DNA of 64,000 nt from RPQJ01 sp963846315. GTDB taxonomy: Bacteria; Pseudomonadota; Gammaproteobacteria; Steroidobacterales; Steroidobacteraceae. Below, in pieces: positions 35,993 to 47,902 of the stretch; the stretch's first letter is position 1; every line of letters begins with the position of its first letter. Position numbers and translations under genes: made by a program. The stretch is from assembly GCA_963846315.1 (NCBI GenBank), contig CAWJVM010000016.1:62001-126000 (forward strand), given 5' to 3'. The notes beneath the pieces were generated by a model. The model searched no databases. It worked only from the letters and a program-made list of their open reading frames with translations, and was not told the origin of the DNA.

Positions 35993-37282
35993 GACGTTGA
36001 GTCCCACCGAGTTGGCGAGCGCAGCGAAGCCGGGAAATGAGGTGGCGACATTTGCAACGTCGAGGATCTCGATCGGCGCGGTTGCGCGAAGGCTCGCGAC
36101 CGCAAATGCCATCGCGATGCGGTGGTCGCCCCGACTGTCGATGGTGCCGCCGCCGAGCGGCCGGCCGCCGACGATGCGCATGCCGTCCGGCAATACTTCG
36201 TGCTGCACGCCCAGCACGTCGAAGCCGCGCGCCATGGCCGCGATGCGGTCGCTTTCCTTGACGCGCAGTTCCTCGGCGCCCGTGACCAACGTCTCCCCTT
36301 CCGCGCATGCAGCGGCCACGAACAGCGCCGGGAACTCGTCGATCGCCAGCGGCACCAATCGCTCGGGGATACGCACACCCTTGAGCTGCGACGGCCGTAC
36401 TTCGATGTCGGCCACCGGCTCCATGCCGAAGCTGCGGTGGTTGACCAGGCGCAGGTCCGCGCCCATCAGGGCCAGCATTTCGAGAATGCCGGTGCGAGTC
36501 GGGTTCACGCCGACGTCGCGGATCGTGAACGGCGCGCGCGCGCCGAGGCACGCTGCGACCAGGAAGAAGGCAGCGGACGAGATGTCGCCCGGCACGCGAA
36601 TGTTCGCCGCCTGCAGCGACCCGGGTGCAGCAAGTGTCACCACGCCGTCGCGTGCGCGGACTTCGCAACCGAAGCTCTGCAGCATGCGCTCGGTGTGATC
36701 GCGCGTGACTGCCGGTTCGACCACGGTGGTCTCGCCCGCGGCATACAGCCCCGCGAGCAGCACGGCCGATTTCACCTGCGCGCTGGCTACCGGCATTTCA
36801 TAGCGGATGCCCTGCAGTCGCTGGCCACCGGAAATACGCACCGGCGGTTTGCCATCGTGGGTTTCGATGCGGGCGCCCATGGCCCGCAGCGGCTTGGCGG
36901 CACGTTCCATCGGTCGTCGCATCAGCGACTCGTCCCCGATCAGCTCGGAATCGAACGACTGCGCGCTGAGCAGCCCCATGAAGAGTCGCATGGCGGTGCC
37001 CGCGTTGCCCATGTCGAGCGTGGCCGTGGGCGCGCGCAGGCCGCGCAGGCCGACACCGTCGACGACGACTTCACCGGGACCCGGCCGTTCGACATGGACA
37101 CCTAGGTGCGCCACGGCCTTCATGGTGGAAAGGCAGTCCTCGCCTTCCAGGAATCCCGTGACGTGCGTGCGACCATCGGCGAGCGCGCCGAACATCACGG
37201 CGCGATGCGAGATCGACTTGTCGCCCGGTACGGTGACTTCCCCGGCAATGCGAGTAGCCGGGTCGACGACGTAGGACGTCAT
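35978..37282 (-). CDS. aroA: 3-phosphoshikimate 1-carboxyvinyltransferase (EPSP synthase)
   Basis: 434 residues from ATG 37282 (MTSYVVDPATRIAGEVTVPG). Class II-like EPSP synthase: VPGDKSISHRAVMFGALADG, LDMGNAGTAMRLFMGLL, RDHTERMLQSFG, VPGDISSAAFFLVAACLGA and a C-terminal DSRGDHRIAMAFAVASL. It makes EPSP from shikimate-3-phosphate and PEP. One base separates its start from the pheA stop. The last codons (GAG GAA AGG GGT TAG) come from the arm of repeat copy C, so the C-terminus VEERG may be element-derived. Confidence 0.95.
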   Translation of the reverse strand: MTSYVVDPATRIAGEVTVPGDKSISHRAVMFGALADGRTHVTGFLEGEDCLSTMKAVAHLGVHVERPGPGEVVVDGVGLRGLRAPTATLDMGNAGTAMRLFMGLLSAQSFDSELIGDESLMRRPMERAAKPLRAMGARIETHDGKPPVRISGGQRLQGIRYEMPVASAQVKSAVLLAGLYAAGETTVVEPAVTRDHTERMLQSFGCEVRARDGVVTLAAPGSLQAANIRVPGDISSAAFFLVAACLGARAPFTIRDVGVNPTRTGILEMLALMGADLRLVNHRSFGMEPVADIEVRPSQLKGVRIPERLVPLAIDEFPALFVAAACAEGETLVTGAEELRVKESDRIAAMARGFDVLGVQHEVLPDGMRIVGGRPLGGGTIDSRGDHRIAMAFAVASLRATAPIEILDVANVATSFPGFAALANSVGLNVEERG

Positions 37283-37283
37283 T

Positions 37284-38423
37284 TCAGAGGATCGCCTTGG
37301 GATAGGCACCGACGACGCGGTACAGCGACGCGCGACGCTTGAGTTCGGCGAGCGCCGTTGCCAGCGGCTCGCGCTCGGCATGGCCCTCGACGTCGATGAA
37401 GAACACGTAGTCCCACTTCTTCTTGCGCGACGGGCGCGATTCGATGCGCGTCAGGCTGATGCCGTGCTCGGCCAGGGGTTCGAGCAGGCGATACAACGCG
37501 CCGGGCGCATCGGTCTTGGCGGCGGACACCAGCAGCGTGGTCTTGTCGGCCTCCCCCGGGCTCACGGCCTTACGGCCGATGACGAGAAATCGAGTCGTAT
37601 TGTCGGGGCGGTCTTCGACCTCCGGCACGAGCAGGTTCAGGCCATAGACCTCGGCGGCGGCCGCGCCGGCAATCGCTGCCGTTCCGTCTTCGTCACGCGC
37701 ACGACGCGCGCCTTCGGCATTGCTGCTGACGATGACGCGCTCGACGTCGGGCATGTGCTCCTGCAGCCAGCCGCGGCACTGCGCCAGCGACTGCGGGTGA
37801 CCACAGACACGGCGGATGTCGCCGAGCATCGTCATGCGACCCATCAGGTTCTGGTGGATGCGCAGCTCCACCTCGCCGATGATCTTCAGCGGCGAGGTCA
37901 GGAACATGTCGAGCGTGTTGTTGACGGTGCCTTCCGTCGAGTTCTCGATCGGCACCACGCCGAAGTCCGCCGCGCCCGATTCGACTTCGTGGAACACTTC
38001 CTCGACCGACGTCAGCGGCAACGGTCGCACCGAGTGACCGAAATACTTGAGCACCGCCTGCTGCGTGAAGGTGCCTTCGGGACCGAGGTAACCGATCTTC
38101 AGCGCGTTCTGCTGCGCGAGGCACGCGGACATGATCTCGCGGAACAGTCGCAGGACTTCTTCGTCCCGCAGGGGGCCGCCCTCTTCCTGGTTGCGCTGCA
38201 GCGCCAGGCGCAGCACCTGCGATTCGCGTTCGGGACGGTAGAAATCGACGGTGTGACCGGCGGCGTGCTTCGACACGCCGACCTGCTGCGCGAGCCTGGC
38301 GCGCTCGTTGATCAGCGCATGCAGTTGTGAATCGACGCTGTCGATGCGCTCGCGGATCTGTTCCAGCGGCACCTTGAGGACAGGGAGTGCAGGCGCGGTC
38401 CGGGGTCGCTTCGTCTTGGCCAT
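37284..38423 (-). CDS. pheA: chorismate mutase / prephenate dehydratase (P-protein)
   Basis: 379 residues. N-terminal AroQ chorismate mutase (about 15-100, IRERIDSVDSQLHALINERA), then prephenate dehydratase (about 105-285, GYLGPEGTFTQQAVLKYFG, VVPIENSTEGTVNNTLD, NTTRFLVIGR) and a C-terminal ACT domain (about 297-372, GALYRLLEPLAEHGISLTRIESRPS) that mediates phenylalanine feedback. It leads from chorismate to phenylpyruvate. Upstream serA and downstream aroA are on the same strand. Confidence 0.95.
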   Translation of the reverse strand: MAKTKRPRTAPALPVLKVPLEQIRERIDSVDSQLHALINERARLAQQVGVSKHAAGHTVDFYRPERESQVLRLALQRNQEEGGPLRDEEVLRLFREIMSACLAQQNALKIGYLGPEGTFTQQAVLKYFGHSVRPLPLTSVEEVFHEVESGAADFGVVPIENSTEGTVNNTLDMFLTSPLKIIGEVELRIHQNLMGRMTMLGDIRRVCGHPQSLAQCRGWLQEHMPDVERVIVSSNAEGARRARDEDGTAAIAGAAAAEVYGLNLLVPEVEDRPDNTTRFLVIGRKAVSPGEADKTTLLVSAAKTDAPGALYRLLEPLAEHGISLTRIESRPSRKKKWDYVFFIDVEGHAEREPLATALAELKRRASLYRVVGAYPKAIL

Positions 38424-38445
38424 GGCTCGGGTCGGGTCGGGTCGA

Positions 38446-39609
38446 TCAGATCAGGCGGGCGCTCAATACGCCGGGAATGGCGCGCAGTTTACCCACAACG
38501 TCGGGGCCGATTGGTGCGTCCGTGTCGATCAGCGTGTAGGCGATGTCGCCCCGCGACTTGTTGAGCAGGTCGGCGATGTTGAGGCGGGCTTCCGCCAGGC
38601 AGGTCGAGATCTGGCCGACCATGTTGGGCACGTTCGCGTTGGCGATGGCCAGTCGACTGACGCCAGCCCGCGGCAGCACCGCCTCGGGAAAGTTGACCGA
38701 ATGGCGCACGTTGCCGCTTTCGAGATAGTCGCGCAGCGTGTCCGCCACCATGATCGCGCAGTTCTCCTCGGCTTCGCCCGTCGACGCGCCGAGGTGTGGC
38801 AGCGCCACGACCCTGGGGTGCATACGGATGGCATTGGTCGGAAAGTCGCAGACGTAGGCGCTGAGCTGGCCGCTGTCGAGACCGGCCAGCACGGCCGCTT
38901 CGTCGACGATCTGGCCGCGGGCGAAGTTGAGGATGGCGCTGCCCTCGCGCATGAGCGCGATGCGTGACGCATTGACCAGCCCGCGCGTGTGGTCATTGAT
39001 CGGCACATGCACCGTGACGATATCGGCGCGGGCGAACAGGTCGTCGAGGTTGAGCGCCTGTCCGACGCCCGACGACAGCTGCCACGCGCGCTGCACGGTG
39101 ATCTGCGGGTCGTAGCCGAGCACCTTCATGCCAAGATGGAGGGCCGCGTTCGCGACCTCGACACCGATCGCACCGAGTCCCACCACGCCGAGCGTGCGTC
39201 CCGGCAGTTCGTAGCCAACGAACTTCTTCTTGCCCTGCTCCATCGCCGCTTCGAGCGCGCGATCGTCGCCTTCGAGCGAACGCACGTAACTCCAGGCCTG
39301 GCAGATATTGCGGGCCGCCAGCAGCATCCCGGCCAGCACCAGTTCCTTGACAGCATTGGCGTTGGCGCCCGGCGCATTGAAGACCGGAATGCCGCGCTCG
39401 CTCAGCTTCGCGACCGGGATGTTGTTGGTGCCCGCGCCCGCCCTGGCCACTGCCAGCACGCTCGCCGGGATCTCGATCGAGTGCACGTCGGCCGAGCGGA
39501 CCAGCAGCGCATCCGGCCGCACGATTTCGGATGCGACTTCGTAGCGGTCGCGCGGCAGCCGTTCGAGACCGCGCAGCGAGATGTTGTTGAGGGTCTGGAT
39601 TTTGAACAT
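38446..39609 (-). CDS. serA: D-3-phosphoglycerate dehydrogenase
   Basis: 387 residues, short-type SerA with a C-terminal ACT domain (about 315-387, NMVGQISTCLAEARLNIADL). NAD-binding motif GVVGLGAIGVEVANAALHLG, catalytic Arg in ILNFARGQIVDEAAV and His in VVALPHLGASTGEAEEN. First step of serine synthesis; serC (next step) lies upstream in the same direction. The ATG is preceded directly by C-rich heptamer repeats (coding strand CCCCTAA units) and no Shine-Dalgarno is visible. Confidence 0.94.
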   Translation of the reverse strand: MFKIQTLNNISLRGLERLPRDRYEVASEIVRPDALLVRSADVHSIEIPASVLAVARAGAGTNNIPVAKLSERGIPVFNAPGANANAVKELVLAGMLLAARNICQAWSYVRSLEGDDRALEAAMEQGKKKFVGYELPGRTLGVVGLGAIGVEVANAALHLGMKVLGYDPQITVQRAWQLSSGVGQALNLDDLFARADIVTVHVPINDHTRGLVNASRIALMREGSAILNFARGQIVDEAAVLAGLDSGQLSAYVCDFPTNAIRMHPRVVALPHLGASTGEAEENCAIMVADTLRDYLESGNVRHSVNFPEAVLPRAGVSRLAIANANVPNMVGQISTCLAEARLNIADLLNKSRGDIAYTLIDTDAPIGPDVVGKLRAIPGVLSARLI

Positions 39610-39610
39610 C

Positions 39611-39880
39611 GGGAGAGGGGTTAGGGGTTAGGGGTTAGGGGTTAGGGGTTAGGGGTTAGGGGTTAGGGGTTAGTCGGAGGTGCAGCGACTGCATTCAGTT
39701 CACCGCCATGAATGAAACGATCGCGGAAGAATCTGGAAGCACGATAGGGATCGGAGATTCACGGTTAAGAGACTAGTGATCCCGGGACGCTGGATCAGGG
39801 AACGCAGTGTCAGATTTCACAATCTTCCGACTAACCCCTAGCCCCTAACCCCTAACCCCTGGCCCCTGGCCCCTTTCCTA
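39611..39880. repeat. GGGGTTA heptamer inverted-repeat element, copy D (largest)
   Basis: 270 bases. Left arm: eight perfect GGGGTTA (39617-39672) and GTCGGAGGTGCAG. Right arm: TTCCGAC, then six heptamers of TAACCCC/TAGCCCC/TGGCCCC (39832-39873), then TTTCCTA. The centre is about 150 bases without coding signal. It separates serC and serA; the serC TAG stop is at the right edge. Four or more GGGG runs could fold as a G-quadruplex on the plus strand. Confidence 0.92.
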
Positions 39881-40960
39881 CCCCCTCGTCCGCTGGAACT
39901 CACGCATGTACTCGACGAGCGCGTCGACGCCAGCCATGGGCATCGCGTTGTAGATGCTCGCGCGCATGCCGCCGACGGAACGATGACCTTCGAGCGCGAC
40001 CAGGCCGGCTTGTTTCGCGCCGTCCGCGAACGGCTTGTCGAGAGCGGCGTCGGGCAGCGTGAATGGCACGTTCATCCACGAGCGGCATTCGACCGCGACC
40101 GGGTTGCGGTAGAAGCCCGACGTATCGATCGCGTCGTACAGCTTGCGCGCCTTCGCCTGGTTCACCAGTCCCATGGCTGCGACGCCACCCTGGCGCTTGA
40201 TCCACTGGAACACCAGGCCCGCGACATACCAGGAATACGTCGCCGGGGTGTTCAGCATCGAGCCGTCGGCAGCCATCGCCTTCCAGTCGAATACCGTGGG
40301 GGTATCGGGGCGAGCCTTGCCGAGCAGGTCGTCACGGACGATGACGACCACGAGGCCCGCCGGCCCGATGTTCTTCTGCGCACCCGCGTAGATCACGCCG
40401 AACCGACTGACGTCGATCGGGCGTGACAGGATCGTGGACGAAAGGTCCGCGATGAGCGGGATGCCGCGAGCCTCGGGCACGAACGGAAACTCCACCCCAT
40501 GGATCGTTTCGTTCGGCGTGTAGTGCAGGTAGGCAGCCTCGGGTGAGCGCCGCCAGTCCGCTTCGGCCGGGACGGTCGTGAACTTCGACGCAGACGCATC
40601 GGCCACGACATTGACCTTGCAATACCGCTTCGCCTCGGCAATGGCCTTGCTGGACCACGTGCCGGTGTTGACGTAGTCGACGACGGCACCCGGCGACGTG
40701 AGATTGAGCGGGATCGCGGCGAACTGCGCCGTGGCCCCGCCCTGCAGGAACAGCACCTTGTAGTTGGCCGGGACGCCCATCAACTCGCGGAGGTCGGCTT
40801 CGGCCTGCTGCGCAATGCCGACGTAGGCCTTGCCGCGATGGCTCATCTCCATGACCGACATGCCGTGACCGTGCCAGTCGAGCATCTCGTCGCGCAGTTG
40901 TTCCAGCACTTCGACGGGCAGCGCGGCGGGGCCGGCGCTGAAATTGAATACACGGGTCAT
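39878..40960 (-). CDS. serC: phosphoserine aminotransferase
   Basis: 360 residues from ATG 40960 (MTRVFNFSAGPAALPVEVLE). PLP enzyme converting 3-phosphohydroxypyruvate and glutamate to phosphoserine; also serves PLP synthesis. Motifs: LFLQGGATAQFAAIPLNLT, PLP Lys in VIYAGAQKNIGPAGLVVVIV, and VGGMRASIYNAMPMAGVDAL near the C-terminus. It follows gyrA on the same strand with a 101-base gap, the classical gyrA-serC order. GGAGC lies nine bases before the start. Confidence 0.96.
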   Translation of the reverse strand: MTRVFNFSAGPAALPVEVLEQLRDEMLDWHGHGMSVMEMSHRGKAYVGIAQQAEADLRELMGVPANYKVLFLQGGATAQFAAIPLNLTSPGAVVDYVNTGTWSSKAIAEAKRYCKVNVVADASASKFTTVPAEADWRRSPEAAYLHYTPNETIHGVEFPFVPEARGIPLIADLSSTILSRPIDVSRFGVIYAGAQKNIGPAGLVVVIVRDDLLGKARPDTPTVFDWKAMAADGSMLNTPATYSWYVAGLVFQWIKRQGGVAAMGLVNQAKARKLYDAIDTSGFYRNPVAVECRSWMNVPFTLPDAALDKPFADGAKQAGLVALEGHRSVGGMRASIYNAMPMAGVDALVEYMREFQRTRG

Positions 40961-41061
40961 GAAGCATTGCTCCGAGAGGGCTTTTCGCACTGCAGTTTAG
41001 CAGGCACAACCCACCCGGAATCCGTCAACGCGGCATCTGCTTATGCTCCGCGCAAGACCGA

Positions 41062-43671
<2,610 letters not shown>

Positions 43672-43804
43672 GGAATCCGATTGCCCCAGAACGATCCGAA
43701 AGGATACCACGACGAGACCTCGAAACGCCCTCCCACGGGCGGTCTCGACCGGTAACGTCGGGCGTCGACCGGTATACTGCCGGCCCCGATCCGCGAGACC
43801 CTGA

Positions 43805-45139
43805 ATGGAGCCGGTAGACACGCTCGTTTGCGCCCGCTGGGTGCTCCCCGTCGAACCCGACGGCGCCGTGCTTGCCGGGCATTCGGTGGCGGTGCGCGCA
43901 GGACGCATCATCGCCGTCCTGCCCACGATCGAAGCGCTGGCAACGTATGCGCCGGCCGAACTCGTCGAACGTCCGCAGCACGCACTCCTGCCAGGGCTGA
44001 TCAACGCACACACGCATGCGGCCATGACCCTGCTGCGCGGCCGGGCCGAAAACCTGCCGTTGGCACCGTGGCTGCAGGATGCGATCGCACCGATCGAAAG
44101 ACGCTGGGTCGATCAGGAGTACGTTCGCGACGGCACGGAGCTCGCCATCGCGGAAATGCAGCGTGGCGGTGTCACGTGTTTTGCCGATATGCAGCTCTGG
44201 CCCGAGGTCGTTGCACGCGCAGCGGCCGATGCCCACATGCGCGTCAGCGTCGGCCTCGTGGTTGAACAGGCCGCATCGCGCTGGGCCGCGGATCCCAACG
44301 AATACATTGAAAAAGGCATGGCACTGCGGGACGACTACCGGGGCGATGCACTGGTGGCAACGCATTTCGCGCTCGAACCGTCGCATGCGCTGGACGATGC
44401 CACGCTGGCACGGGTGCGGCGGCTCGCCGACGAACTCGAGATTCCGGTGGCCCTGCCCCTGCACGAGTCGACGTGGGAGCTGTCGGAGAGCATCGCTCGG
44501 CACGGCGCACGTCCGCTGGATCGCTTGGTTCGACTGGGTTTCGCCAGTCCAATGCTCGTCGCGGTGCACGGCACGCAATTGTCCCCCACCGATATCGACG
44601 TACTGGCGGCCTGCGGCGCCGCCGTCGTGCATTGCCCGGAATCGAACCTCAAGCTCGGCAGTGGCGTTTGTCCCGCCACCGACCTGCTCGGGCGTGGCGT
44701 ACGCGTGGCGCTGGGCACGGATGGAGCCGCATCGAACAACGATCTCGACGTGCTGTCGGAGATGCGCACTGCCGGCCTGCTCGCCGCCGGTGTCAGCGCG
44801 AGGCCCGGTGCACTCGTTGCCCGCGACCTGCTGCGGATGGCGACGCTCGAAGGTGCGCGCGTGCTCGGGCTCGGCGACAGCACGGGCAGCCTCGTGCCCG
44901 GGAAATGGGCCGATCTGTGCTGCATCAACCTGCGCACCGCGGGCAGCTGGCCGGTTCACGACATCGAAGCCGCGCTGGTCTATGCGTGCAGTTCGCGACA
45001 GGTCACGGACACATGGGTCGCGGGCCGCCGCGTATTCGCCGACGGCTCGTTGCATTACCTCGACGAAGAATCCGTGCTCCAACGGGCCGATGCGTGGCGT
45101 AGCCGCATCGATGCCGCGCACGGCGGGAGCAAAGAGTGA
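43805..45139 (+). CDS. mtaD: TRZ/ATZ-type amidohydrolase (5-methylthioadenosine/S-adenosylhomocysteine deaminase-like)
   Basis: 444 residues. Metal-dependent amidohydrolase with the HxH site in LLPGLINAHTHAAMTLLRG, RWVDQEYVRDGTELAIAEMQ, a metal-ligand His in VAVHGTQLSPTDIDVL, VVHCPESNLKLGSGVCP and the Asp in VALGTDGAASNNDLDVLSEM. It deaminates MTA or SAH in the best-studied relatives. It is the first gene of the mtaD-ubiG-mupP-rmuC run, divergent from gyrA. A TATACT -10-like box lies at 43773-43778 without a convincing -35. Confidence 0.85.
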   Translation: MEPVDTLVCARWVLPVEPDGAVLAGHSVAVRAGRIIAVLPTIEALATYAPAELVERPQHALLPGLINAHTHAAMTLLRGRAENLPLAPWLQDAIAPIERRWVDQEYVRDGTELAIAEMQRGGVTCFADMQLWPEVVARAAADAHMRVSVGLVVEQAASRWAADPNEYIEKGMALRDDYRGDALVATHFALEPSHALDDATLARVRRLADELEIPVALPLHESTWELSESIARHGARPLDRLVRLGFASPMLVAVHGTQLSPTDIDVLAACGAAVVHCPESNLKLGSGVCPATDLLGRGVRVALGTDGAASNNDLDVLSEMRTAGLLAAGVSARPGALVARDLLRMATLEGARVLGLGDSTGSLVPGKWADLCCINLRTAGSWPVHDIEAALVYACSSRQVTDTWVAGRRVFADGSLHYLDEESVLQRADAWRSRIDAAHGGSKE

Positions 45140-45882
45140 TGTCGGCAGCCCCTGGACACGTGAACGAGCACCGCAATGTGGATCCCGCCGAGATCGCCCG
45201 CTTCGAAGCGGCCGCCAGTCGATGGTGGGATCCGCAGGGCGAGATGCGTCCGCTGCATGATCTGAACCCGGTCCGTCTGCAGTACGTCGAACGCTCGGGT
45301 AGCCTTGCGGGGCTCAAGGTGCTGGACGTCGGTTGCGGTGGCGGCCTGCTGGCCGAAGCCATGGCGCGCAAAGGCGCGCTGGTGACCGGTCTCGACCTGG
45401 CCGACGATCTCCTGCAGGTCGCAAAGCTGCATGCACTGGAAGCCGGCGTCGAACTGCGCTATGTGCTCGAAGCGGCCGAGGCTCATGCCACAACCCACTC
45501 CGGCGAATACGACGTCGTGACGTGCATGGAAATGCTCGAGCATGTGCCCGATCCTGCCCTGGTCATCGATGCACTCGGACATCTCGTGAAGCCGGACGGC
45601 CACGTCTTCGTCTCGACGCTGAACCGCACGCTGAAGGCCTACACGCTGGCCATCCTCGGGGCCGAGTACGTGCTGCGCTTGCTGCCAACCGGCACGCATA
45701 CGTACGACAAGTTCATTCGCCCGTCCGAACTCCGCCAGTGGTCCCGTGAAGCCGGGCTCAAGGTAATCGACATTGCCGGGCTCGACTACGATCCGTTCAC
45801 ACGCAAAGCGCAGCTGTCGATGGACGCGAGCGTCAACTACCTCGTGCATCTGCGGCGCGAACCGCGGAACGCGGTGGCATGA
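45139..45882 (+). CDS. ubiG: ubiquinone biosynthesis O-methyltransferase
   Basis: 247 residues from ATG 45139, which overlaps the mtaD stop (TGATG). SAM-dependent methyltransferase with motif I LDVGCGGGLLAEAMARKGAL, FEAAASRWWDPQGEMRPLHD at the N-terminus and VTCMEMLEHVPDPALVIDAL. Carries out both O-methylations in ubiquinone synthesis; UbiG also associates with membranes. The gyrA, ubiG and phosphatase neighbourhood is as in Pseudomonas. Confidence 0.95.
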   Translation: MSAAPGHVNEHRNVDPAEIARFEAAASRWWDPQGEMRPLHDLNPVRLQYVERSGSLAGLKVLDVGCGGGLLAEAMARKGALVTGLDLADDLLQVAKLHALEAGVELRYVLEAAEAHATTHSGEYDVVTCMEMLEHVPDPALVIDALGHLVKPDGHVFVSTLNRTLKAYTLAILGAEYVLRLLPTGTHTYDKFIRPSELRQWSREAGLKVIDIAGLDYDPFTRKAQLSMDASVNYLVHLRREPRNAVA

Positions 45883-46562
45883 CCCGCGCCCACGCCATCC
45901 TGTTCGACCTCGACGGCACGCTGCTCGACACGGCGCCGGACATGATCGGCGCACTCAACCTGCTGCGGCACGAAGAGGGCCTCGAACCGCTGCCGTTCGC
46001 AGCGCTGCGTTCGTCCGTGTCGCATGGCGCTGTGCGGTTGATCACCGTGGGTTTCCCGGCGGCACAGGGCGACGAATTCGAACGGCTGCGCCAGCGTTTC
46101 CTGGCGATCTACTCCGAGAATCTCGCGGCGGGCACCCGGCTGTTCGCGGGCCTGGAGCAGGTGCTCGCCGCTTTCGAAGCCGAGGGCCTGCCCTGGGGCA
46201 TCGTGACCAACAAGCCAGGCTGGCTGACCGATCCACTGCTGCAGCAACTCGACCTGACCCGACGAGCCTGCTGCGTGGTCAGCGGCGACACGGTCAACGA
46301 GCGCAAGCCGCATCCCCTGCCCTTGCTGCATGCCGCTGCCGTGACCGGCGTTTCGCCGGATCACTGCGTCTACGTGGGCGACGCCGAGCGTGACATCGTG
46401 GCAGGACGTGCCGCCGGGATGCAGACGGTGGTCGCGGCCTACGGTTACCTGGCCGAGCACGATCACCCGCTGTCCTGGAATGCCGACGGCATCATCGAAC
46501 GGCCCGAGGACGTCCTGGACTGGCTTACGCTGCGCCATCTGGATGCGATGGCCGCCTCATGA
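45879..46562 (+). CDS. mupP: HAD phosphatase, MupP/Gph type
   Basis: 227 residues. HAD motif I ILFDLDGTLLDTAPDMIGAL, motif II WGIVTNKPGWLTDPLLQQLD, motif III KPHPLPLLHAA and motif IV CVYVGDAERDIVAGRAAGM. Annotated usually as phosphoglycolate phosphatase, but the gene directly after ubiG and followed by yciK in Pseudomonas is MupP, which dephosphorylates N-acetylmuramic acid 6-phosphate in a peptidoglycan recycling route. The context here (ubiG before it, yciK two genes later) supports MupP. Four-base overlaps on both sides. Confidence 0.8.
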   Translation: MTRAHAILFDLDGTLLDTAPDMIGALNLLRHEEGLEPLPFAALRSSVSHGAVRLITVGFPAAQGDEFERLRQRFLAIYSENLAAGTRLFAGLEQVLAAFEAEGLPWGIVTNKPGWLTDPLLQQLDLTRRACCVVSGDTVNERKPHPLPLLHAAAVTGVSPDHCVYVGDAERDIVAGRAAGMQTVVAAYGYLAEHDHPLSWNADGIIERPEDVLDWLTLRHLDAMAAS

Positions 46563-47902
46563 TCGAGCTCACCGCCCAGTCGTTCGTGCTTGCAGCACTC
46601 GGACTCGCGCTCGGCCTGCTGATCGGCTGGCTCATTGCGCGTCGGAGGACCCACGAGGCCGAGGTCCGCCTGGCGACAGCCGAGGCGTCGCTCAGGTCGG
46701 CCGCCGACGTCGCAGCCGAACGCGACCAGGCACTGGACATGGCCATGCAGCGCCTGCGCAGCGGCTTCGACTCCGTGGCCGGCCAGGCGTTGCGCGGCAA
46801 TAACGAAGTGTTCCTGCAACTCGCTCGCCAGACCTTGGGTCAGCAGCAGGAAGTCTCGCTTCGCAATCTCACGGAACGGGAGCAAGCCGTCGCGTCCCTG
46901 CTCTCACCCGTGCGCGAGGCATTGCAGAAGACGCACGAACAGATCGCCCGCATCGAGAAGGAGCGCGCCGAGAGCTTCGGGGCCCTGCGCAGTTCGATCG
47001 AGGCCGTCGCGCTCGGCCAGGTCACGCTGCAGCGGGAGACCCGCAACCTCGTCACGGCCTTGCGCAGGCCGGAGGTGCGTGGACAGTGGGGTGAAATGAC
47101 GCTGCGCCGGCTGGCGGAACTGGCCGGCATGGTCGAGCGCTGTGACTTCTTCGAACAGGTGCACGTGCCGGGCGAAGACGGCTCGCTGCGCCCCGACATG
47201 ATCGTCAACATGCCCGACGGCCGGCAGATCGTGGTCGACGTCAAGACCCCGCTGGATGCGTACCTGACGGCGGCGGAGGCCACGACGGACGAGGACCGCG
47301 ACCTGGCCCTGCGCCGTCATGCCGTGGCCGTGCAGGAACGCGTGCGGCAACTGTCGCAGAAGGCGTACTGGTCGCAGTTCGAGCAGAGCCCCGACTTCGT
47401 CGTGCTGTTCATCCCGGGGGATCAGTTCCTGAGCGCGGCGATGGCGGAAGTACCCTCGCTGCTCGAAGACGCCATCCGCCAGCACGTGATCATCGCGACC
47501 CCGACGAGTTTCGTGGCGCTGCTGAAAGCGGTCGCCTATGGCTGGCGCCAGAACGCGCTGGCCGAAAACGCGGCGCGCATCCAGGAACTCGGCGAGGACA
47601 TGTACAAGCGGCTTGCCACGTTCACGACGCACATCTCCAAAGTGGGGCGTACGTTGGGCCAGAGCGTCGAGGCGTACAACGCAGCCGTGGGCTCACTCGA
47701 GAGACAGGTGCTGCCAGGCGCGCGAAAATTCACCGAACTCGGCTTGCGGCCGGCGAAGGAGATCGAGGAACTCGCGCCGATCGACAAGCTTGCGCGCGCG
47801 GTCATTGCCGATGCGCCGGCAGAGCCCGTCCCCGCAGAGATTGCTCCGCCGGTCGATGAAGCCGCACCGATCGCGGGCCAGGACGAGACCACCGAGCGAT
47901 GA
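46559..47902 (+). CDS. rmuC: DNA recombination protein RmuC
   Basis: 447 residues. N-terminal membrane helix FVLAALGLALGLLIGWLIAR (about 8-27), a coiled-coil region (about 30-150) and the conserved nuclease-like domain: RPEVRGQWGEMTLRRLAELA, DMIVNMPDGRQIVVDVKTPL, FVVLFIPGDQFLSAAM and IIATPTSFVALLKAVAYGWR. RmuC limits inversions at short inverted repeats. Its stop overlaps the start of a squalene/phytoene synthase remnant (ATGA). Confidence 0.94.
   Translation: MIELTAQSFVLAALGLALGLLIGWLIARRRTHEAEVRLATAEASLRSAADVAAERDQALDMAMQRLRSGFDSVAGQALRGNNEVFLQLARQTLGQQQEVSLRNLTEREQAVASLLSPVREALQKTHEQIARIEKERAESFGALRSSIEAVALGQVTLQRETRNLVTALRRPEVRGQWGEMTLRRLAELAGMVERCDFFEQVHVPGEDGSLRPDMIVNMPDGRQIVVDVKTPLDAYLTAAEATTDEDRDLALRRHAVAVQERVRQLSQKAYWSQFEQSPDFVVLFIPGDQFLSAAMAEVPSLLEDAIRQHVIIATPTSFVALLKAVAYGWRQNALAENAARIQELGEDMYKRLATFTTHISKVGRTLGQSVEAYNAAVGSLERQVLPGARKFTELGLRPAKEIEELAPIDKLARAVIADAPAEPVPAEIAPPVDEAAPIAGQDETTER

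Noticed and set aside
39611..39880. GGGGTTA repeats as a linear-replicon telomere
   Set aside because: They are internal, occur four times with inverted arms, and are flanked by contiguous housekeeping genes.
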